The notes: a model not told the origin generated them from the letters alone. A stretch of 64,000 bases of DNA from Bifidobacterium amazonense (GCF_018555435.2 NZ_JAFEJT020000005.1:1-64000), one strand, 5' to 3'. Positions 8,180 to 17,866 are shown, numbered from the stretch's first letter. A program made the numbers and translations.

Positions 8180-8781
8180 TATGCCAACCCCGTCCGACCG
8201 ACTGCACGGCATGTCCGCTTCGTTGTTCTCCTTTGTCGAGCTCCCTTGTCGGTCTCCCTTGTCAGGCTCCTTCGCTGTTCTCCTTTGTCGTTCTCCTTCG
8301 TTGTTCTCCTTTGTCGTTCTCCTTCAGCGCAGCAAACCCAACAGACCTCCAACAATCCACCACGCGGAAACCCCTCCCAGCGCAGCAATTTGTTGAAGAA
8401 CCAGCAGATCTGCCACGCTATCAACCCGCAGCGCAGCAAAATCAACAGACCTTCGACAATCCACCACGCAGAAACCCCTCCTAGCGCAGCAACTCGTCAA
8501 AGAACCAACAGATCTGCCACGCTATCAACCCCCAACGCAGCAAAACCAACAGACCTTCGACAATCCACCACGCAGAAACCCCTCCTAGCGCAGCAACTCG
8601 TCAAAGAACCAACAGATCTGCCACGCAAAGACAGAGGTCAAACCAAACATCACCTAGGTGCCAACGCCAACCTAGATACCAGCCCTAGCTGCCAGCCGCA
8701 CAATGCCAGCCTCACACCGAGCACAAATCGCTCACGCCACAAGCGTAGCGGCGTTGCATATCGCACCACAGACGCGCGAGA
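8180..8781. repeat. Tandem-repeat-rich intergenic region (about 104-bp unit, three copies)
   Basis: There is no credible gene. 8220-8330 is a run of short pyrimidine-rich near-repeats (variants of TTCTCCTTTGTCGTTCTCC). From about 8335 to 8625, CAACAGACC(T) and CAGCAGATCT/CAACAGATCT motifs alternate at intervals of about 63 and 41 bp, giving roughly three copies of a 104-bp unit. The last two copies (8441-8545, 8546-8630) are nearly identical. The unit shares GCAAAACCAACAGACCTTC with the 52-bp array at 50.9-51.5 kb. 8640-8780 is unremarkable spacer. Confidence 0.8.
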
Positions 8782-9567
8782 ATGGGAGCCATGACCGAAA
8801 TCATGCACAACGAAACCGTAGACACCCTCCTCAACCGCCGTTCCATCCGCAAGTTCAAGCCGGAACCGCTCGACGACAGCATCATCGCCACGCTGGAAAC
8901 CGTCGCGCAGCACGCCGCGTCCAGCCAGTTCCTCAACGACTGGTCCGCGATCCGCGTCAGCGATCCGACCGTCAAGCGCAAGCTGGCCGAATTCGGCCAT
9001 CAGCCGTACATCGCCGACGCTCCCCTGCTGTACGTGTTCGTGCTCGACGAGCATCGCAACGCGGCCATCGCAGCCGCCAAGGGCGTCGACACGCACGCCG
9101 ACGCGTTCACGCTCACCGGCAGCTACCGTTTCACGCAGGCGCAGAACGATGCGGCGTTCGCGCTGCATGCGATGGAAACCGCCGCGTATTCGCTCGGTCT
9201 CGGCTGCGTGATCCTCGGCTCGATCTTGAACGACGTGGACGGGCTGATCGAGGTGCTGCACCTGCCTGAATACACGTATCCGCTGCTGGGACTGGCGATC
9301 GGCAAGCCGGATCAGGAGCCGGCGCTGAAGCCGCGCATGCCGCGTTCGATGCAGTTCTTCGAGAACGCGTATCCGGCCGACGATGCGACCGTGCTGGAAC
9401 CGCTCGCCGAGTTCGACGACGAGGTGCACCAGTACTACGATCTGCGCAACACGGACCGTCCGGTGGACGCGTTCAGCGATCAGATCGCCAAGAACGCGGT
9501 CGCCGACATGACCGGCCGTACGGTCGGCGAGCCGGCCTCTCGTCAGGGATTCCGTCTCGACCGATAG
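8782..9567 (+). CDS. FMN-dependent nitroreductase-family oxidoreductase
   Basis: 261 aa. The N-terminal NRRSIRKFKPEPLDD is the nitroreductase phosphate-clamp motif that binds FMN. The middle contains the family blocks PLLYVFVLDEHR and MHAMETAAYSLGLGCVILGSI (in part), and the C-terminal part GLAIGKPDQEPALKPRMPR is like NfsA/FRP-type enzymes. It would reduce quinones, flavins or nitro compounds with NAD(P)H as a cytoplasmic homodimer. The physiological substrate cannot be told. Start is uncertain: ATG codons at 8782, 8791 and 8803 are all possible; GGGAG at 8784-8788 is too close for 8791 and rather far for 8803. It is monocistronic, between two repeat regions. Confidence 0.85.
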   Translation: MGAMTEIMHNETVDTLLNRRSIRKFKPEPLDDSIIATLETVAQHAASSQFLNDWSAIRVSDPTVKRKLAEFGHQPYIADAPLLYVFVLDEHRNAAIAAAKGVDTHADAFTLTGSYRFTQAQNDAAFALHAMETAAYSLGLGCVILGSILNDVDGLIEVLHLPEYTYPLLGLAIGKPDQEPALKPRMPRSMQFFENAYPADDATVLEPLAEFDDEVHQYYDLRNTDRPVDAFSDQIAKNAVADMTGRTVGEPASRQGFRLDR

Positions 9568-9569
9568 AC

Positions 9570-9900
9570 AGCTGGCGGGATGTCCCGGCCAGCCGACAGA
9601 CAGTTCGGCCGGCCGACAGACAGTTCGACTGACCGACAGACAGTTCGACTGACCGACAGACCGTCTATCGGTCAGCAACTCAGCCGACCGATAGACCGAC
9701 CAGCAGCCCGACCGGCAACCAGGTCGACCCGCTGACCGACCGACAGCTCGGCCGACCGGCAACCCGCTCGGCTGGCCGGCGACCCGATCGACCGACAGAC
9801 TGACCAGCGACCCGATCGACCGACAGACTAGCCAGCGACCCGGCCAACCGACAGCTCGACCAACCAACAGCCCGACCGACCCGACCGCCCCATCCGGCAA
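9570..9900. repeat. Low-complexity GACCGACAGAC repeat tract
   Basis: About 330 bp made almost entirely of degenerate short repeats built on GACCGACAG and CCGACAGACAGTTC, with the best-conserved copies at 9595-9665 (near-identical 17-bp units) and looser copies to 9890. There is no credible gene on either strand; long open frames on the minus strand are repeats read as Gly/Arg/Val/Ser strings. 9900-9974 is the upstream region of the mutarotase gene. Confidence 0.8.
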
Positions 9901-9974
9901 ACGGGTTCGACAACGTTGTCCGACACGCGCCCAAGTACCCGCGTTACCCAGTCAGAACGCCTATACTTGGGCGA

Positions 9975-10838
9975 ATGGATAACACATATACCATTCGCAA
10001 TATCGTCAATGAAGATGGTTCCGCACTGGTGAGCGACTACGGCGCGCACGTGCTCTCCTGGACCCCCAAGGGCCACGAGCCGGTGGTCTGGCAGCCCAAG
10101 GCCGTGTATCTCAGCGAGGGCACGGCGATTCGCGGCGGCGTTCCGGTGATCTTCCCGTGGTTCGGCCTCGGCTACGAGAACGGCGAGCCGGCCGGCAAGA
10201 ACCCGCGACACGGCTTCGCCCGCACCGCGTTCTGGCATGTCGACCGCGACACGCTCACCGACCGCCATGTGCTGTACACGCTGGAATCCGACGAGATCGC
10301 CCCGGAGCTGCTCGCCGAAACCCCGTCCGGGCCGGACTCCAAGTTCCACGCCGAATACGACGTGGCCGTTTCCGACACGCTCACCATGACGCTCACCGTG
10401 GAGAACACGGGCGACGCGCCGCTCACGTTCGAGGCGGCCATGCACACGTACCTGCATGTGGGCGACGTGCGCTGCACGCAGATTTCCGGCCTCGTCGACA
10501 CTCCGTATCTGGATTCGGCCGACGATTTCGCACCGAAGGAGCAGACGACCAGCCCGCTCGCGTTCGACGGCACGATGGTCGACCGCATCTACCAGTCGGA
10601 AGGCACGCTGCTCGTGCACGACGAGGCGCTACATCGCACGATCATGGTGGAGAAGTCCGGCTCGCCGCAGACCGTGGTGTGGAATCCGGGCGAGGAAGCC
10701 GGCAACAAGATCGGCGATCTGATGGAAGGCGAATGGCATGACTTCGTGTGCGTCGAGGCCGTGGTGAACCGCGACAGCGCGGTCACGATCGAGCCGGGCG
10801 AGGCGTACTCCATCAGCCAGACGATTCGCGTCAAGTAG
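9975..10838 (+). CDS. Aldose epimerase family protein (D-hexose-6-phosphate mutarotase-like)
   Basis: 287 aa beta-sandwich of the galactose mutarotase superfamily, YeaD subgroup. Visible motifs are IRGGVPVIFPWFG, NPRHGFART (the Arg and His of the sugar-phosphate site) and MHTYLHVGD (second catalytic His). It interconverts alpha and beta anomers of hexose 6-phosphates in the cytoplasm. Usual length for the family is 270-300 aa. It is a single gene with a strong hairpin 31 bp after its stop. The assignment to phosphorylated sugars rests on subgroup resemblance. Confidence 0.85.
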   Translation: MDNTYTIRNIVNEDGSALVSDYGAHVLSWTPKGHEPVVWQPKAVYLSEGTAIRGGVPVIFPWFGLGYENGEPAGKNPRHGFARTAFWHVDRDTLTDRHVLYTLESDEIAPELLAETPSGPDSKFHAEYDVAVSDTLTMTLTVENTGDAPLTFEAAMHTYLHVGDVRCTQISGLVDTPYLDSADDFAPKEQTTSPLAFDGTMVDRIYQSEGTLLVHDEALHRTIMVEKSGSPQTVVWNPGEEAGNKIGDLMEGEWHDFVCVEAVVNRDSAVTIEPGEAYSISQTIRVK

Positions 10839-10868
10839 CTCGCATACCGCTCGCGCAACGCTTGTCGG

Positions 10869-10915
10869 CAACGCCCGGTCGGGGACGGAAATGCTCCGTT
10901 CCCGACCGGGCGTTG
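10869..10915. terminator. Strong hairpin between convergent genes (likely bidirectional terminator)
   Basis: A 21-bp stem (10869-10889 with 10895-10915), one wobble pair, 5-nt loop, between the ends of the mutarotase gene and the MFS gene. There is no clean T-run on either side, so it may act as a weak terminator or mRNA 3' stabiliser. Confidence 0.7.
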
Positions 10916-10954
10916 TCATGTGCATTTATTCATATATTTGTATGGACTCGTCGT

Positions 10955-12505
10955 TCAACGGCCACGCGCCGCGCGCAGGCGGAACGCGGCGACGAGCGAG
11001 ACGATCGACACCGCGCAGATCACGATCATCACGGCGAACACGGCAGCGCCGCCGACCGCCGTGGCGTGGCGGAACGCGGCCGAACCCTCCTCGCCGGCGC
11101 CGGCCTGCGCCACGCCGAGGATCGTGGAGAACAGGGCCGTGCCGACCGCGCCGCCGAACTGCAGCGACGTCTGGAACACGGCGTTGCCGTCCGGCGTGAA
11201 TTCGCGGTCGATGCCGCTCAGCGCGCTGGTCATGATGTTCGAATAGCCGAGCGCATAGCACAGGCCGAAAATGAAGTAGAATCCGGCCAACAGCCCGGGC
11301 GTAAGGTTCATGGAGAACACGAGCAGCAGAATCGGACCGAGCGTGGCCGTGCCGATCGCGGCGAGCACCGGTCGCGGCGCGCCGAACCGGTCGTACAGCA
11401 TGCCGCCCACGGGCGCGAAGAACGCGCCGATCAGCGCGCCCGGCAGCACGAGCGCGCCGGCCACGAACGCGGTCGTGCCGAGCGACATCTGCGCCACGTT
11501 CGTGATCACGTAGCCGAATCCGATGCCGTTGATCGGCAGCAGCAGGTACGGCAGCAAGTGCAGCAGCACGACCGGGTCACGCAGCCAGCCGAGACGGATC
11601 AGCGGCGAGAACGAGCGTTTCGACGACCAGCCGAAGAACAGCAGCGAGCCGACGCCGACGATCAGGCTGACCACGGCTAGAATCGCCGGACGCAGTGCCG
11701 CGGACGCGCCCGAGCCGCCGGACACGGCCTCGCTCACGGCCACGCCGGCCTGGTTGAGCGCGAAGATCAGCCCGCACAGGGCAAGCACGATCGCGACGAA
11801 CTGCAGCGGATTGAGCTGCGCCGCTTCGGTCGGGCGCGTCTGACGGATGCAGCGCAGGCCGACCGGCAGGGACAGCAGGAGCACGATCGGAATGACGATG
11901 ACGAAGATCGCGCGCCACGGCAGCACGCTGGAGATCGCGCCGCCGACGGTCGGGCCGATGGCCGGCGCGACGGTGATGACCAGAGAGCCCACGCCCATGA
12001 GCTGGCCGACTTTGGAACGCGGCGCCTGCTGGAGAATGATGTTCATCATGAGCGGCGTGGCGATGCCCGAGCCGACGCCCTGGATCACGCGCGCGAGCAG
12101 GATGAGCGGGAACGCGTGGCCGACGATCATGATGAACGAGCCGGTGACGGCCAATGCGACGGCCGCGACGAACAGCGAGCGCAGCGTGAACCGGCGGTTG
12201 AGGAACGACGAGAGCGGCATGGTGGCCGCGACGACGAGCAGGTAGATCGTGGTGATCCACTGCACGGTGGCCGTGTTGACGTTGAATTCGACCATGAGCT
12301 GCGGGAACAGCACGGTCATGACCGTTTCGGTGAGGATGCCGACGAACGCGAGCGAGCCGACGGCGACGATCGAGCCGATCAGACTGAGCGGAATACGCTC
12401 GTCGGGGCGTGCGGCGGACGTCGCGTGTCCGGTATCGGTGTTGTGCGTGATGTCGGTGCGTTCCGTTTCGGTATTGCCTGCCTGACGTGTCGTAGGCGAT
12501 TCCAT
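10955..12505 (-). CDS. MFS multidrug exporter, DHA2 (14-TM) family
   Basis: 516 aa. After a polar N-terminal tail of about 35 residues there are about 14 hydrophobic segments. The MFS motif A region (LSSFLNRRFTLRSLF) follows TM2, and the DHA2 antiporter motif C appears as GPTVGGAISS in TM5. Such pumps (EmrB/LfrA type) export drugs or toxic metabolites using the proton gradient. The substrate is unknown. ATG 12505 follows GGGAG; the frame stays open upstream without homology. It is monocistronic and convergent with the mutarotase gene. The 12506-12800 upstream stretch holds only short GC-rich repeats (CGACGCAACACGGC) and no gene. Confidence 0.88.
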   Translation of the reverse strand: MESPTTRQAGNTETERTDITHNTDTGHATSAARPDERIPLSLIGSIVAVGSLAFVGILTETVMTVLFPQLMVEFNVNTATVQWITTIYLLVVAATMPLSSFLNRRFTLRSLFVAAVALAVTGSFIMIVGHAFPLILLARVIQGVGSGIATPLMMNIILQQAPRSKVGQLMGVGSLVITVAPAIGPTVGGAISSVLPWRAIFVIVIPIVLLLSLPVGLRCIRQTRPTEAAQLNPLQFVAIVLALCGLIFALNQAGVAVSEAVSGGSGASAALRPAILAVVSLIVGVGSLLFFGWSSKRSFSPLIRLGWLRDPVVLLHLLPYLLLPINGIGFGYVITNVAQMSLGTTAFVAGALVLPGALIGAFFAPVGGMLYDRFGAPRPVLAAIGTATLGPILLLVFSMNLTPGLLAGFYFIFGLCYALGYSNIMTSALSGIDREFTPDGNAVFQTSLQFGGAVGTALFSTILGVAQAGAGEEGSAAFRHATAVGGAAVFAVMIVICAVSIVSLVAAFRLRAARGR

Positions 12506-12800
12506 ACGTACTCCCGTTTCTTGCTCTCGTCTCCCATGACCGTGACGGCGAGTCGCATGGCGGCGGCCACACGCGGTCATAAGCCTATCGGAATGTGGTT
12601 TGCCAACCGTCCGGGCGTCTTGTCTCGACGGATCGCAACCGGTTTCCGGCCATCCGCTTCCGCCCCTAACCACCGCACACCTTAGCCGACCGCGCTGGAC
12701 AAATGCACCGGGCACATATCGACAGCCGCGCGCGACGCAACACGGCGCGACGCAACACGGCAGCAACACGGCAGCACGCAGCGCAACAACGCGGCACAAC

Positions 12801-12843
12801 AAAAACCGTGGGGCGCGGCCGGCAAGCACCGGTCGCGCCCCAC
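12801..12843 (-). terminator. Intrinsic terminator of the fru operon
   Basis: Read on the minus strand: 15-bp stem GTGGGGCGCGACCGG (12843-12829) / CCGGCCGCGCCCCAC (12822-12808) with a 6-nt loop, then GGTTTTTGTT. It lies 48 bp past the stop of the last transporter gene. Confidence 0.9.
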
Positions 12844-12891
12844 GCACAGGAGAAAGGAAAGAGAAGAGCAATCAGTATGGTCGTATAGGCG

Positions 12892-13938
12892 CTACTCCTT
12901 CTTGCCGACCGCGGTGACCGCGCGCTGCAGCACCACGAAGATCAGGATCATCAGGCCGACCACGATGGTCGTCCATTCGCTCGGCACGCCGAAGTCAGAG
13001 GTGAGTGGGTCGATCGTGGAGCGCACGAGCGCGCCGATCACGGAGCCGAGCACGTAGCCGAAGCCGCCGGTGACGATCGTGCCGCCGATGACCACGGATG
13101 CGACCGCGTCGAGCTCCCAGCCGACGCCGACCGTGTTCTTCGCGGAGCCGATGTTCGCCGTGTACACGATGGCGGCGAGCGCGGCAAGCGTGCCGGAGGT
13201 CAGGTAGATGATGCGCTGGGTGCGCTTGACGGGCAGGCCCATGAGTTCCGCGGAGGAGCGGGAGCCGCCGATCGCGTAGATGGTGCGTCCGGTGCGCGTC
13301 TTGTGCAGCAGGATGTAGCCGCCGGCGACCACGATCGCGGCGATGATCACGCCCGCATTGATCGACAGGTCGTTCTTGATCTTCGGATTGTCGATGATCT
13401 TGATGGTGGTGGCGATCCAGCCATAGTTGTTGTTTTCCGGCGCGATGAGCGAGTCGGTGGAGATCATGGCGGCGATGCCGCGGGCGAGGAACATGGTCGA
13501 CAGCGTCGCGATGAACGGCTGCATGTTGAATTCCTCGATGAGCGTGCCGGCGATCGCGCCGAACGCGAGGCCGATGAGCAGCATGACGACGATCACGAGC
13601 CACGAGTTGACGCCCTGGTTGAGCAGGGTCATGCCGACGACGCCGCAGATGGCGACGATCGCGCCGATGCTCAGGTCGATGCCGCCGGTGAGGACCGGCA
13701 GGGTCATGGCGACGGCGAGGATGATTAGGTACGCGTGGTCGATGAACAGGGAGGAGATGAAGCCGAGGCTCGTGTAGGTGCCGAAGAGCGCCTGTCCCAT
13801 GATGATCATGCAGATGAAGATCACCACGGCCGCGATGGTCGGGATCATCTGGGTGTTGATTCTGAGTGCCGGCTTCTTGGCCCGGGACTTGGTCTTGAGG
13901 TTGTTCCGGGTTGCCGGGTTTGCCGTTGCAGAGGTCAT
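12892..13938 (-). CDS. fruG: Sugar ABC transporter permease FruG (YjfF-like)
   Basis: 348 aa, BPD_transp_2 family permease with about 9-10 membrane helices. Conserved blocks GGIDLSIGAIVAICGV, NMQPFIATLSTMFLARG and GGTIVTGGFGYVLGS are typical of ribose/galactofuranose-type permeases. It forms the channel with FruF. The ATG at 13938 overlaps the stop of the preceding permease by 4 nt (ATGA), so translation is coupled. In B. longum the equivalent four-gene system (FruEKFG) imports fructose; E. coli YtfQRT-YjfF imports galactofuranose. The fructose assignment is by resemblance. Confidence 0.88.
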   Translation of the reverse strand: MTSATANPATRNNLKTKSRAKKPALRINTQMIPTIAAVVIFICMIIMGQALFGTYTSLGFISSLFIDHAYLIILAVAMTLPVLTGGIDLSIGAIVAICGVVGMTLLNQGVNSWLVIVVMLLIGLAFGAIAGTLIEEFNMQPFIATLSTMFLARGIAAMISTDSLIAPENNNYGWIATTIKIIDNPKIKNDLSINAGVIIAAIVVAGGYILLHKTRTGRTIYAIGGSRSSAELMGLPVKRTQRIIYLTSGTLAALAAIVYTANIGSAKNTVGVGWELDAVASVVIGGTIVTGGFGYVLGSVIGALVRSTIDPLTSDFGVPSEWTTIVVGLMILIFVVLQRAVTAVGKKE

Positions 13939-15032
13939 GCTGCCACCGCCTTTGCTTGTGCCTTGAGCGCGCGCCTGCGTTTCATTTCGGCGCCGAGGTT
14001 GTGGATCTTGGGTGCCTGCATCACGCAGATGACGATCACGACGAGGGCGAAGAAGGCCGGGGTTGCGGCCGAATCGATGCCGAGGGTGATGATGGTCTTG
14101 CGGATCATGGCGATGACGATGGCGCCGAGCGCGCTGCCGGCGAGGGAGAATTTGCCGCCGAGCAGGGACGTGCCGCCGATGACGACCGCGAGGATCGCGT
14201 ACATTTCGAGGTCCTGGCCGGTTTTGGACACGTCGACGCGCATCACGGACGCGGTGGCGAACAGTCCGGCGACCGCGGCGAGCAGGCCGGAGATCGCGTA
14301 GACCATGAACAGGATCTTCTTGGGTTTGATGCCGGTCATGCGGCTGGCTTCGGGGTTGATGCCGACGGATTCGATCATCATGCCCATGGCGGTTTTGCGG
14401 CACAGCAGGCCGACGAGGATCACGATGAGCAGGGCGAGCAGGAAGTTGACGGGCAGGCCGAACACGAAGCCGTTGGCGAGCCAGCGCAGCGGTTCGCTGC
14501 CGGCCACGCGGGAGGCGTCGGTGTTTTCGCCGGAGGTGATGACCTTGGCGATGCCTCGTCCGGCGAGCATCATGATCAGCGTGGTGATGAACGGCTGCAG
14601 GCCGAGGATCGAGACGAGCGCGCCGTTGATGCAGCCGAGCAGCAGGCCGATGAGCAGGGAGATGAGGATCGCGGCCCACACGTTCATGCCGCTGGTGAGC
14701 AGCTGCATGGCGGCCGCGCCGGAGACGGCCATCACGGAGCCGACGGACAGGTCGATGCCGGCGGTGGAGATGACGAGCGTCATGCCGGTGGCGATCATCA
14801 GGTAGCGCGCGGATTCCTGCAGCATGGTGATGAGCGGGCCGGACAGGCCTCCGGTGTTCTTGTTCCAGTGCAGCGAGAGGAATTCGTGGCTGGGGTCGAA
14901 GATGGTGCACAGGGCGATCAGAATGACGAGCGCCACGACCGACCAGGTGAGGTTGTTGCCGAGCAGCTTGCGGGCGTCGAACCGTGCGGCGATGCCGGTT
15001 CCGGCGTTGTTGCCGCGTTTAGCGGTTGCCAT
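13935..15032 (-). CDS. fruF: Sugar ABC transporter permease FruF (YtfT-like)
   Basis: 365 aa inner-membrane permease of the BPD_transp_2 family. The signature STAGIDLSVGSVMAVSG and the later VIGGTSLLGGKFSLAGSALG are visible, with about ten hydrophobic helices. The C-terminal tail is short and Lys/Arg-rich (EMKRRRALKAQAK). ATG 15032 follows AGGAGG and starts 1 nt after the stop of fruK. It pairs with FruG as a heterodimeric channel served by FruK and FruE. Confidence 0.88.
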   Translation of the reverse strand: MATAKRGNNAGTGIAARFDARKLLGNNLTWSVVALVILIALCTIFDPSHEFLSLHWNKNTGGLSGPLITMLQESARYLMIATGMTLVISTAGIDLSVGSVMAVSGAAAMQLLTSGMNVWAAILISLLIGLLLGCINGALVSILGLQPFITTLIMMLAGRGIAKVITSGENTDASRVAGSEPLRWLANGFVFGLPVNFLLALLIVILVGLLCRKTAMGMMIESVGINPEASRMTGIKPKKILFMVYAISGLLAAVAGLFATASVMRVDVSKTGQDLEMYAILAVVIGGTSLLGGKFSLAGSALGAIVIAMIRKTIITLGIDSAATPAFFALVVIVICVMQAPKIHNLGAEMKRRRALKAQAKAVAA

Positions 15033-15033
15033 C

Positions 15034-16572
15034 TCATGCCTCCTTTCCGTTGACGTTCGTGTTGGCGATGGTTTCGACGATGGTCTGCTGGGAGACGGTG
15101 TCGTCGTTGTCGATTTCGGCGATCTTGTGGCGGTCCTTCATGACCTCGATGTCGTCGGAGAGGCGCACGACCTCTTCGAGTTCGGAGGAGATGAACACGA
15201 CGCCCATGCCTTCAGCGGCCAGGTCGAGCACGACCTGCTGGATTTCGGCCTTGGCGCCGATGTCGATGCCTCGGGTCGGCTCGTCGAGGATGAGCAGTTC
15301 GGGATGCGTGGCGAGCCAGCGGGCGATGAGCACCTTCTGCTGGTTGCCGCCGGACAGGTTTTTGATGAGCTTGTTCGGGTCGGCGGGGCGGACGTTGAGT
15401 TCCTTCATGTACTTGTCGACGATCTCGTCGGCTTCCTTTTTCGGGATCGGCTTGAACATGCCGCGCGTCGCCTGCAGGGCGATGAGGATGTTCTCGCGCA
15501 CGGTCAGGTCGCCGATGATGCCCTCGTCGCGCCGGTTTTCGGTCGAGTAGGCGATCTTGTTCTTGAGCGCGGTGTACGGGTCGCCGATCGCGACCTGCTT
15601 GCCGTTGAGCTCGTACGTGCCGGAGTCGGGCTTGTCGGCGCCGTACAGCAGACGGCCGAGTTCGGTGCGTCCGGAGCCGAGCAGGCCGGCGAATCCGACG
15701 ACCTCGCCCGAGTAGATGTCAAGGTCGGCGGGGTTGATGTCGCCCTTCTTGCCGAGTCCCTTGACCGAAACGATCGGCTTTTCGCCGGCCTTGGCCGCAC
15801 GGCGTTCCTTCTTCGCGCCGATCTGGCTCAGTTCGGCGGCGGACTTGCCGATCATCATGCCGATGAGTTCGTCGCGCGGCGTGTCGCGGGTCATGACCTC
15901 CTTGATGAATTTGCCGTTGCGCAGGATGGTCAGGCGGTCGGTGATCTCGTAGATCTGATCGAGGAAGTGGGAGACGAACAGGATCGCGACGCCCGAATCG
16001 CGCACCTTGCGCATGATCTTGAACAGGTCCTGCACTTCGTTCGCGTCGAGCGAGGAGGTCGGCTCGTCGAGAATGAGCACCTTCGCGTCGATGACCATGG
16101 CGCGCGCGATGGCGACGAGCTGCTGCATGGCGATCGAAATGGAGCTCAGCGGCGCGTGCGAGTCGAGATGGTCGAGGCCCATCTGCGCGAGGTACTTGCG
16201 GGCCTCCTCGTGGGTTTTCTTCCAGTTGATGCCGAGCGGGCCGCGCGCTTCGTGGCCGAGCATCACGTTTTCGCCGATGGACAGGTTGGTGCACAGGTTG
16301 ACTTCCTGGTACACGGTGGCGATGCCCGCGTTCTGCGCGTCGAGCGTGCCGTTGAACGTCTGCGGCCGGCCTTCGACGAGGATGGTGCCCGCGTTGATCT
16401 TGTACACGCCGGTCAGGGCCTTGATCATGGTCGACTTGCCGGCGCCGTTTTCGCCCATCAGGGCGTGGACTTCGCCCGGGTACAGCGTGAGGTCCACGCC
16501 GTCCAGGGCCTTGACGCCCGGGAATTCGATCGTGATGCCCTTCATCACGACGATGGGTTGCTTGTCTGTCAT
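15034..16572 (-). CDS. fruK: Sugar ABC transporter ATP-binding protein FruK (tandem ABC)
   Basis: 512 aa with two ABC cassettes in one chain, as in MglA/RbsA/YtfR. The first has GENGAGKST and LDEPTSSLD; its signature is the variant [11 protein letters not shown]. The second (from about 265) has the degenerate P-loop GLLGSGRTE usual for this family, signature LSGGNQQKV and LDEPTRGID. It energises import through FruFG in the cytoplasm. A 12-bp stem-loop precedes the gene, separating it from the binding-protein gene fruE. Confidence 0.92.
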   Translation of the reverse strand: MTDKQPIVVMKGITIEFPGVKALDGVDLTLYPGEVHALMGENGAGKSTMIKALTGVYKINAGTILVEGRPQTFNGTLDAQNAGIATVYQEVNLCTNLSIGENVMLGHEARGPLGINWKKTHEEARKYLAQMGLDHLDSHAPLSSISIAMQQLVAIARAMVIDAKVLILDEPTSSLDANEVQDLFKIMRKVRDSGVAILFVSHFLDQIYEITDRLTILRNGKFIKEVMTRDTPRDELIGMMIGKSAAELSQIGAKKERRAAKAGEKPIVSVKGLGKKGDINPADLDIYSGEVVGFAGLLGSGRTELGRLLYGADKPDSGTYELNGKQVAIGDPYTALKNKIAYSTENRRDEGIIGDLTVRENILIALQATRGMFKPIPKKEADEIVDKYMKELNVRPADPNKLIKNLSGGNQQKVLIARWLATHPELLILDEPTRGIDIGAKAEIQQVVLDLAAEGMGVVFISSELEEVVRLSDDIEVMKDRHKIAEIDNDDTVSQQTIVETIANTNVNGKEA

Positions 16573-16631
16573 GGTGTTCGCCTTTGCGAGGGAAAATTGT
16601 TACCGTTTTGTGATGTTTCGCCCTGACATGG

Positions 16632-16670
16632 CGAACGGTGCGCATCTGGCTACGGATCGCGCACCGTTCG
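16632..16670 (-). promoter_or_regulatory. Stem-loop between fruE and fruK
   Basis: Perfect 12-bp inverted repeat CGAACGGTGCGC (16632-16643) / GCGCACCGTTCG (16659-16670) in the 164-bp gap after the binding-protein gene. It has no T-run. Such hairpins commonly protect the binding-protein mRNA 3' end and let only part of transcription continue, giving excess binding protein. Confidence 0.7.
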
Positions 16671-16736
16671 TCAAGTTCGGTTGTTTCAGGAAAGGTTAGG
16701 GGACGTTGGAATAAGACCGATTGGCCGGAGTGGGGC

Positions 16737-17720
16737 TCAGTACTGGCGTTCGCCGGAGTCGAGCGCGGCCTGCGCCTCCTCCTTGGTGAAGGTCTTCGAT
16801 TCGATTTCGATGTTCGGCTCGACGTCCTTGCCGTCAAGGTAGTCCTGCACGGCCTGCGCGGTCTCCTTGCCGAAGATCGGGTTGTATTCGATGTCGAACG
16901 CGAGCTCGCCGTCGGCCACGGCCTGCAGGGCGGCCTTGGTGCCGTCGTTGCCGATGATGGTGACCTTGCCCTTGAGGCCGGCCGCGTCCACGGCCTGCGC
17001 CGCGCCGAGCGCCATCTCGTCGTTCTGCGCCCAGATCCAGTTCACGCCCTGCGACTTGTACTTGTCGAGCAGGCCGGCGGTCACGGTCTTGGCCTCGTCG
17101 GTGGACCAGTTGGCGGACTGGGATTCGAGCACCTTCTGGTTGGAGGCGATCTTCTCGTCGAAGCCGGTCTGGCGGTCCTTGACGACGGACAGGCCGGCGA
17201 TGCCTTCGAGGATCAGGCCGTTGCCGCCGTCGGGGAACTGCTTGTTGAGGAATTCGGCGGCCTGCTGGCCGCACCATTCGTTCGACGGGCCGATGTGGGA
17301 GACGATGGCCTTCTTGGCGGCGGCGTCCTGCACGTCCACGTCGCGGTCGACGGTGAACACCGGGATTTCGGCCTCGGCGGCCTTCTTGAGGGAGTCGTCC
17401 CAGCCGGAGTCCTCGGTGGAGGACAGGATGATCGCGTCGACCTCGTCGTTGACGAACTTGTTGAACGCCTGGATCTGCTTCTGCTGGTCGGACTGGGTGG
17501 TCGGCGAGTAGCGCAGGTCGAAGCCGGCGTCCTTGAACGCGGTCTGGATGTCGTTCTCGTTCGCGGTGCGGAAGCCGCCTTCCGCGCCGACGGCCACGAA
17601 GCCGACGACCTTCTTGCCGCCGTTGCCGCCGCTGGCCCCGTTGGCCGAACCGCAGGCCGCCATGGACACGAGCGCGGACATCGATGCGATCAGGGCGATG
17701 GCTTTCTTCCAGTTCTTCAT
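16737..17720 (-). CDS. fruE: Sugar-binding lipoprotein FruE
   Basis: 327 aa. A lipoprotein signal peptide ends in the lipobox MAAC (Cys about residue 23), so the mature protein is tethered outside the membrane. The body is a periplasmic-binding-protein type 1 fold (Peripla_BP_4): [52 protein letters not shown]. It binds fructose or a related sugar for FruKFG. ATG 17720 follows GAGGAGGAG. Upstream in-frame codons exist but would place a charged stretch before the signal peptide. A promoter is visible at 17811-17839. Confidence 0.9.
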   Translation of the reverse strand: MKNWKKAIALIASMSALVSMAACGSANGASGGNGGKKVVGFVAVGAEGGFRTANENDIQTAFKDAGFDLRYSPTTQSDQQKQIQAFNKFVNDEVDAIILSSTEDSGWDDSLKKAAEAEIPVFTVDRDVDVQDAAAKKAIVSHIGPSNEWCGQQAAEFLNKQFPDGGNGLILEGIAGLSVVKDRQTGFDEKIASNQKVLESQSANWSTDEAKTVTAGLLDKYKSQGVNWIWAQNDEMALGAAQAVDAAGLKGKVTIIGNDGTKAALQAVADGELAFDIEYNPIFGKETAQAVQDYLDGKDVEPNIEIESKTFTKEEAQAALDSGERQY

Positions 17721-17810
17721 GGAACACTCCTCCTCGAGCTGTGTTTCCTTGCGTTCGGAGGACCGTTCCTCCGTCTGCTTGATGACTTCCTTCGTCATCT
17801 GACAGTCTCA

Positions 17811-17839
17811 AGTATGCCGACGCGCATAACTCGATTCAA
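17811..17839 (-). promoter_or_regulatory. Promoter of the fru operon
   Basis: Minus-strand -35 TTGAAT (17839-17834), 17-nt spacer and -10 CATACT (17816-17811), about 85 nt before the fruE start codon. The operator-like direct repeat at 17847-17866 lies immediately upstream of the -35. Confidence 0.55.
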
Positions 17840-17846
17840 TCCACAG

Positions 17847-17866
17847 CGATAACGGTTCGATAACGG
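17847..17866. promoter_or_regulatory. Direct repeat CGATAACGG x2 upstream of the fru promoter
   Basis: CGATAACGG at 17847-17855 and again at 17858-17866, an 11-bp (one helical turn) period, 8 bp upstream of the -35 box. The same-face spacing suggests a regulator binding site. The regulator is not identified. Confidence 0.45.

Noticed and set aside
8650..9900. 416-aa minus-strand ORF over the nitroreductase gene and GACCGACAG tract
   Set aside because: It is antisense to a clear nitroreductase and its N-terminal part is translated simple repeat.
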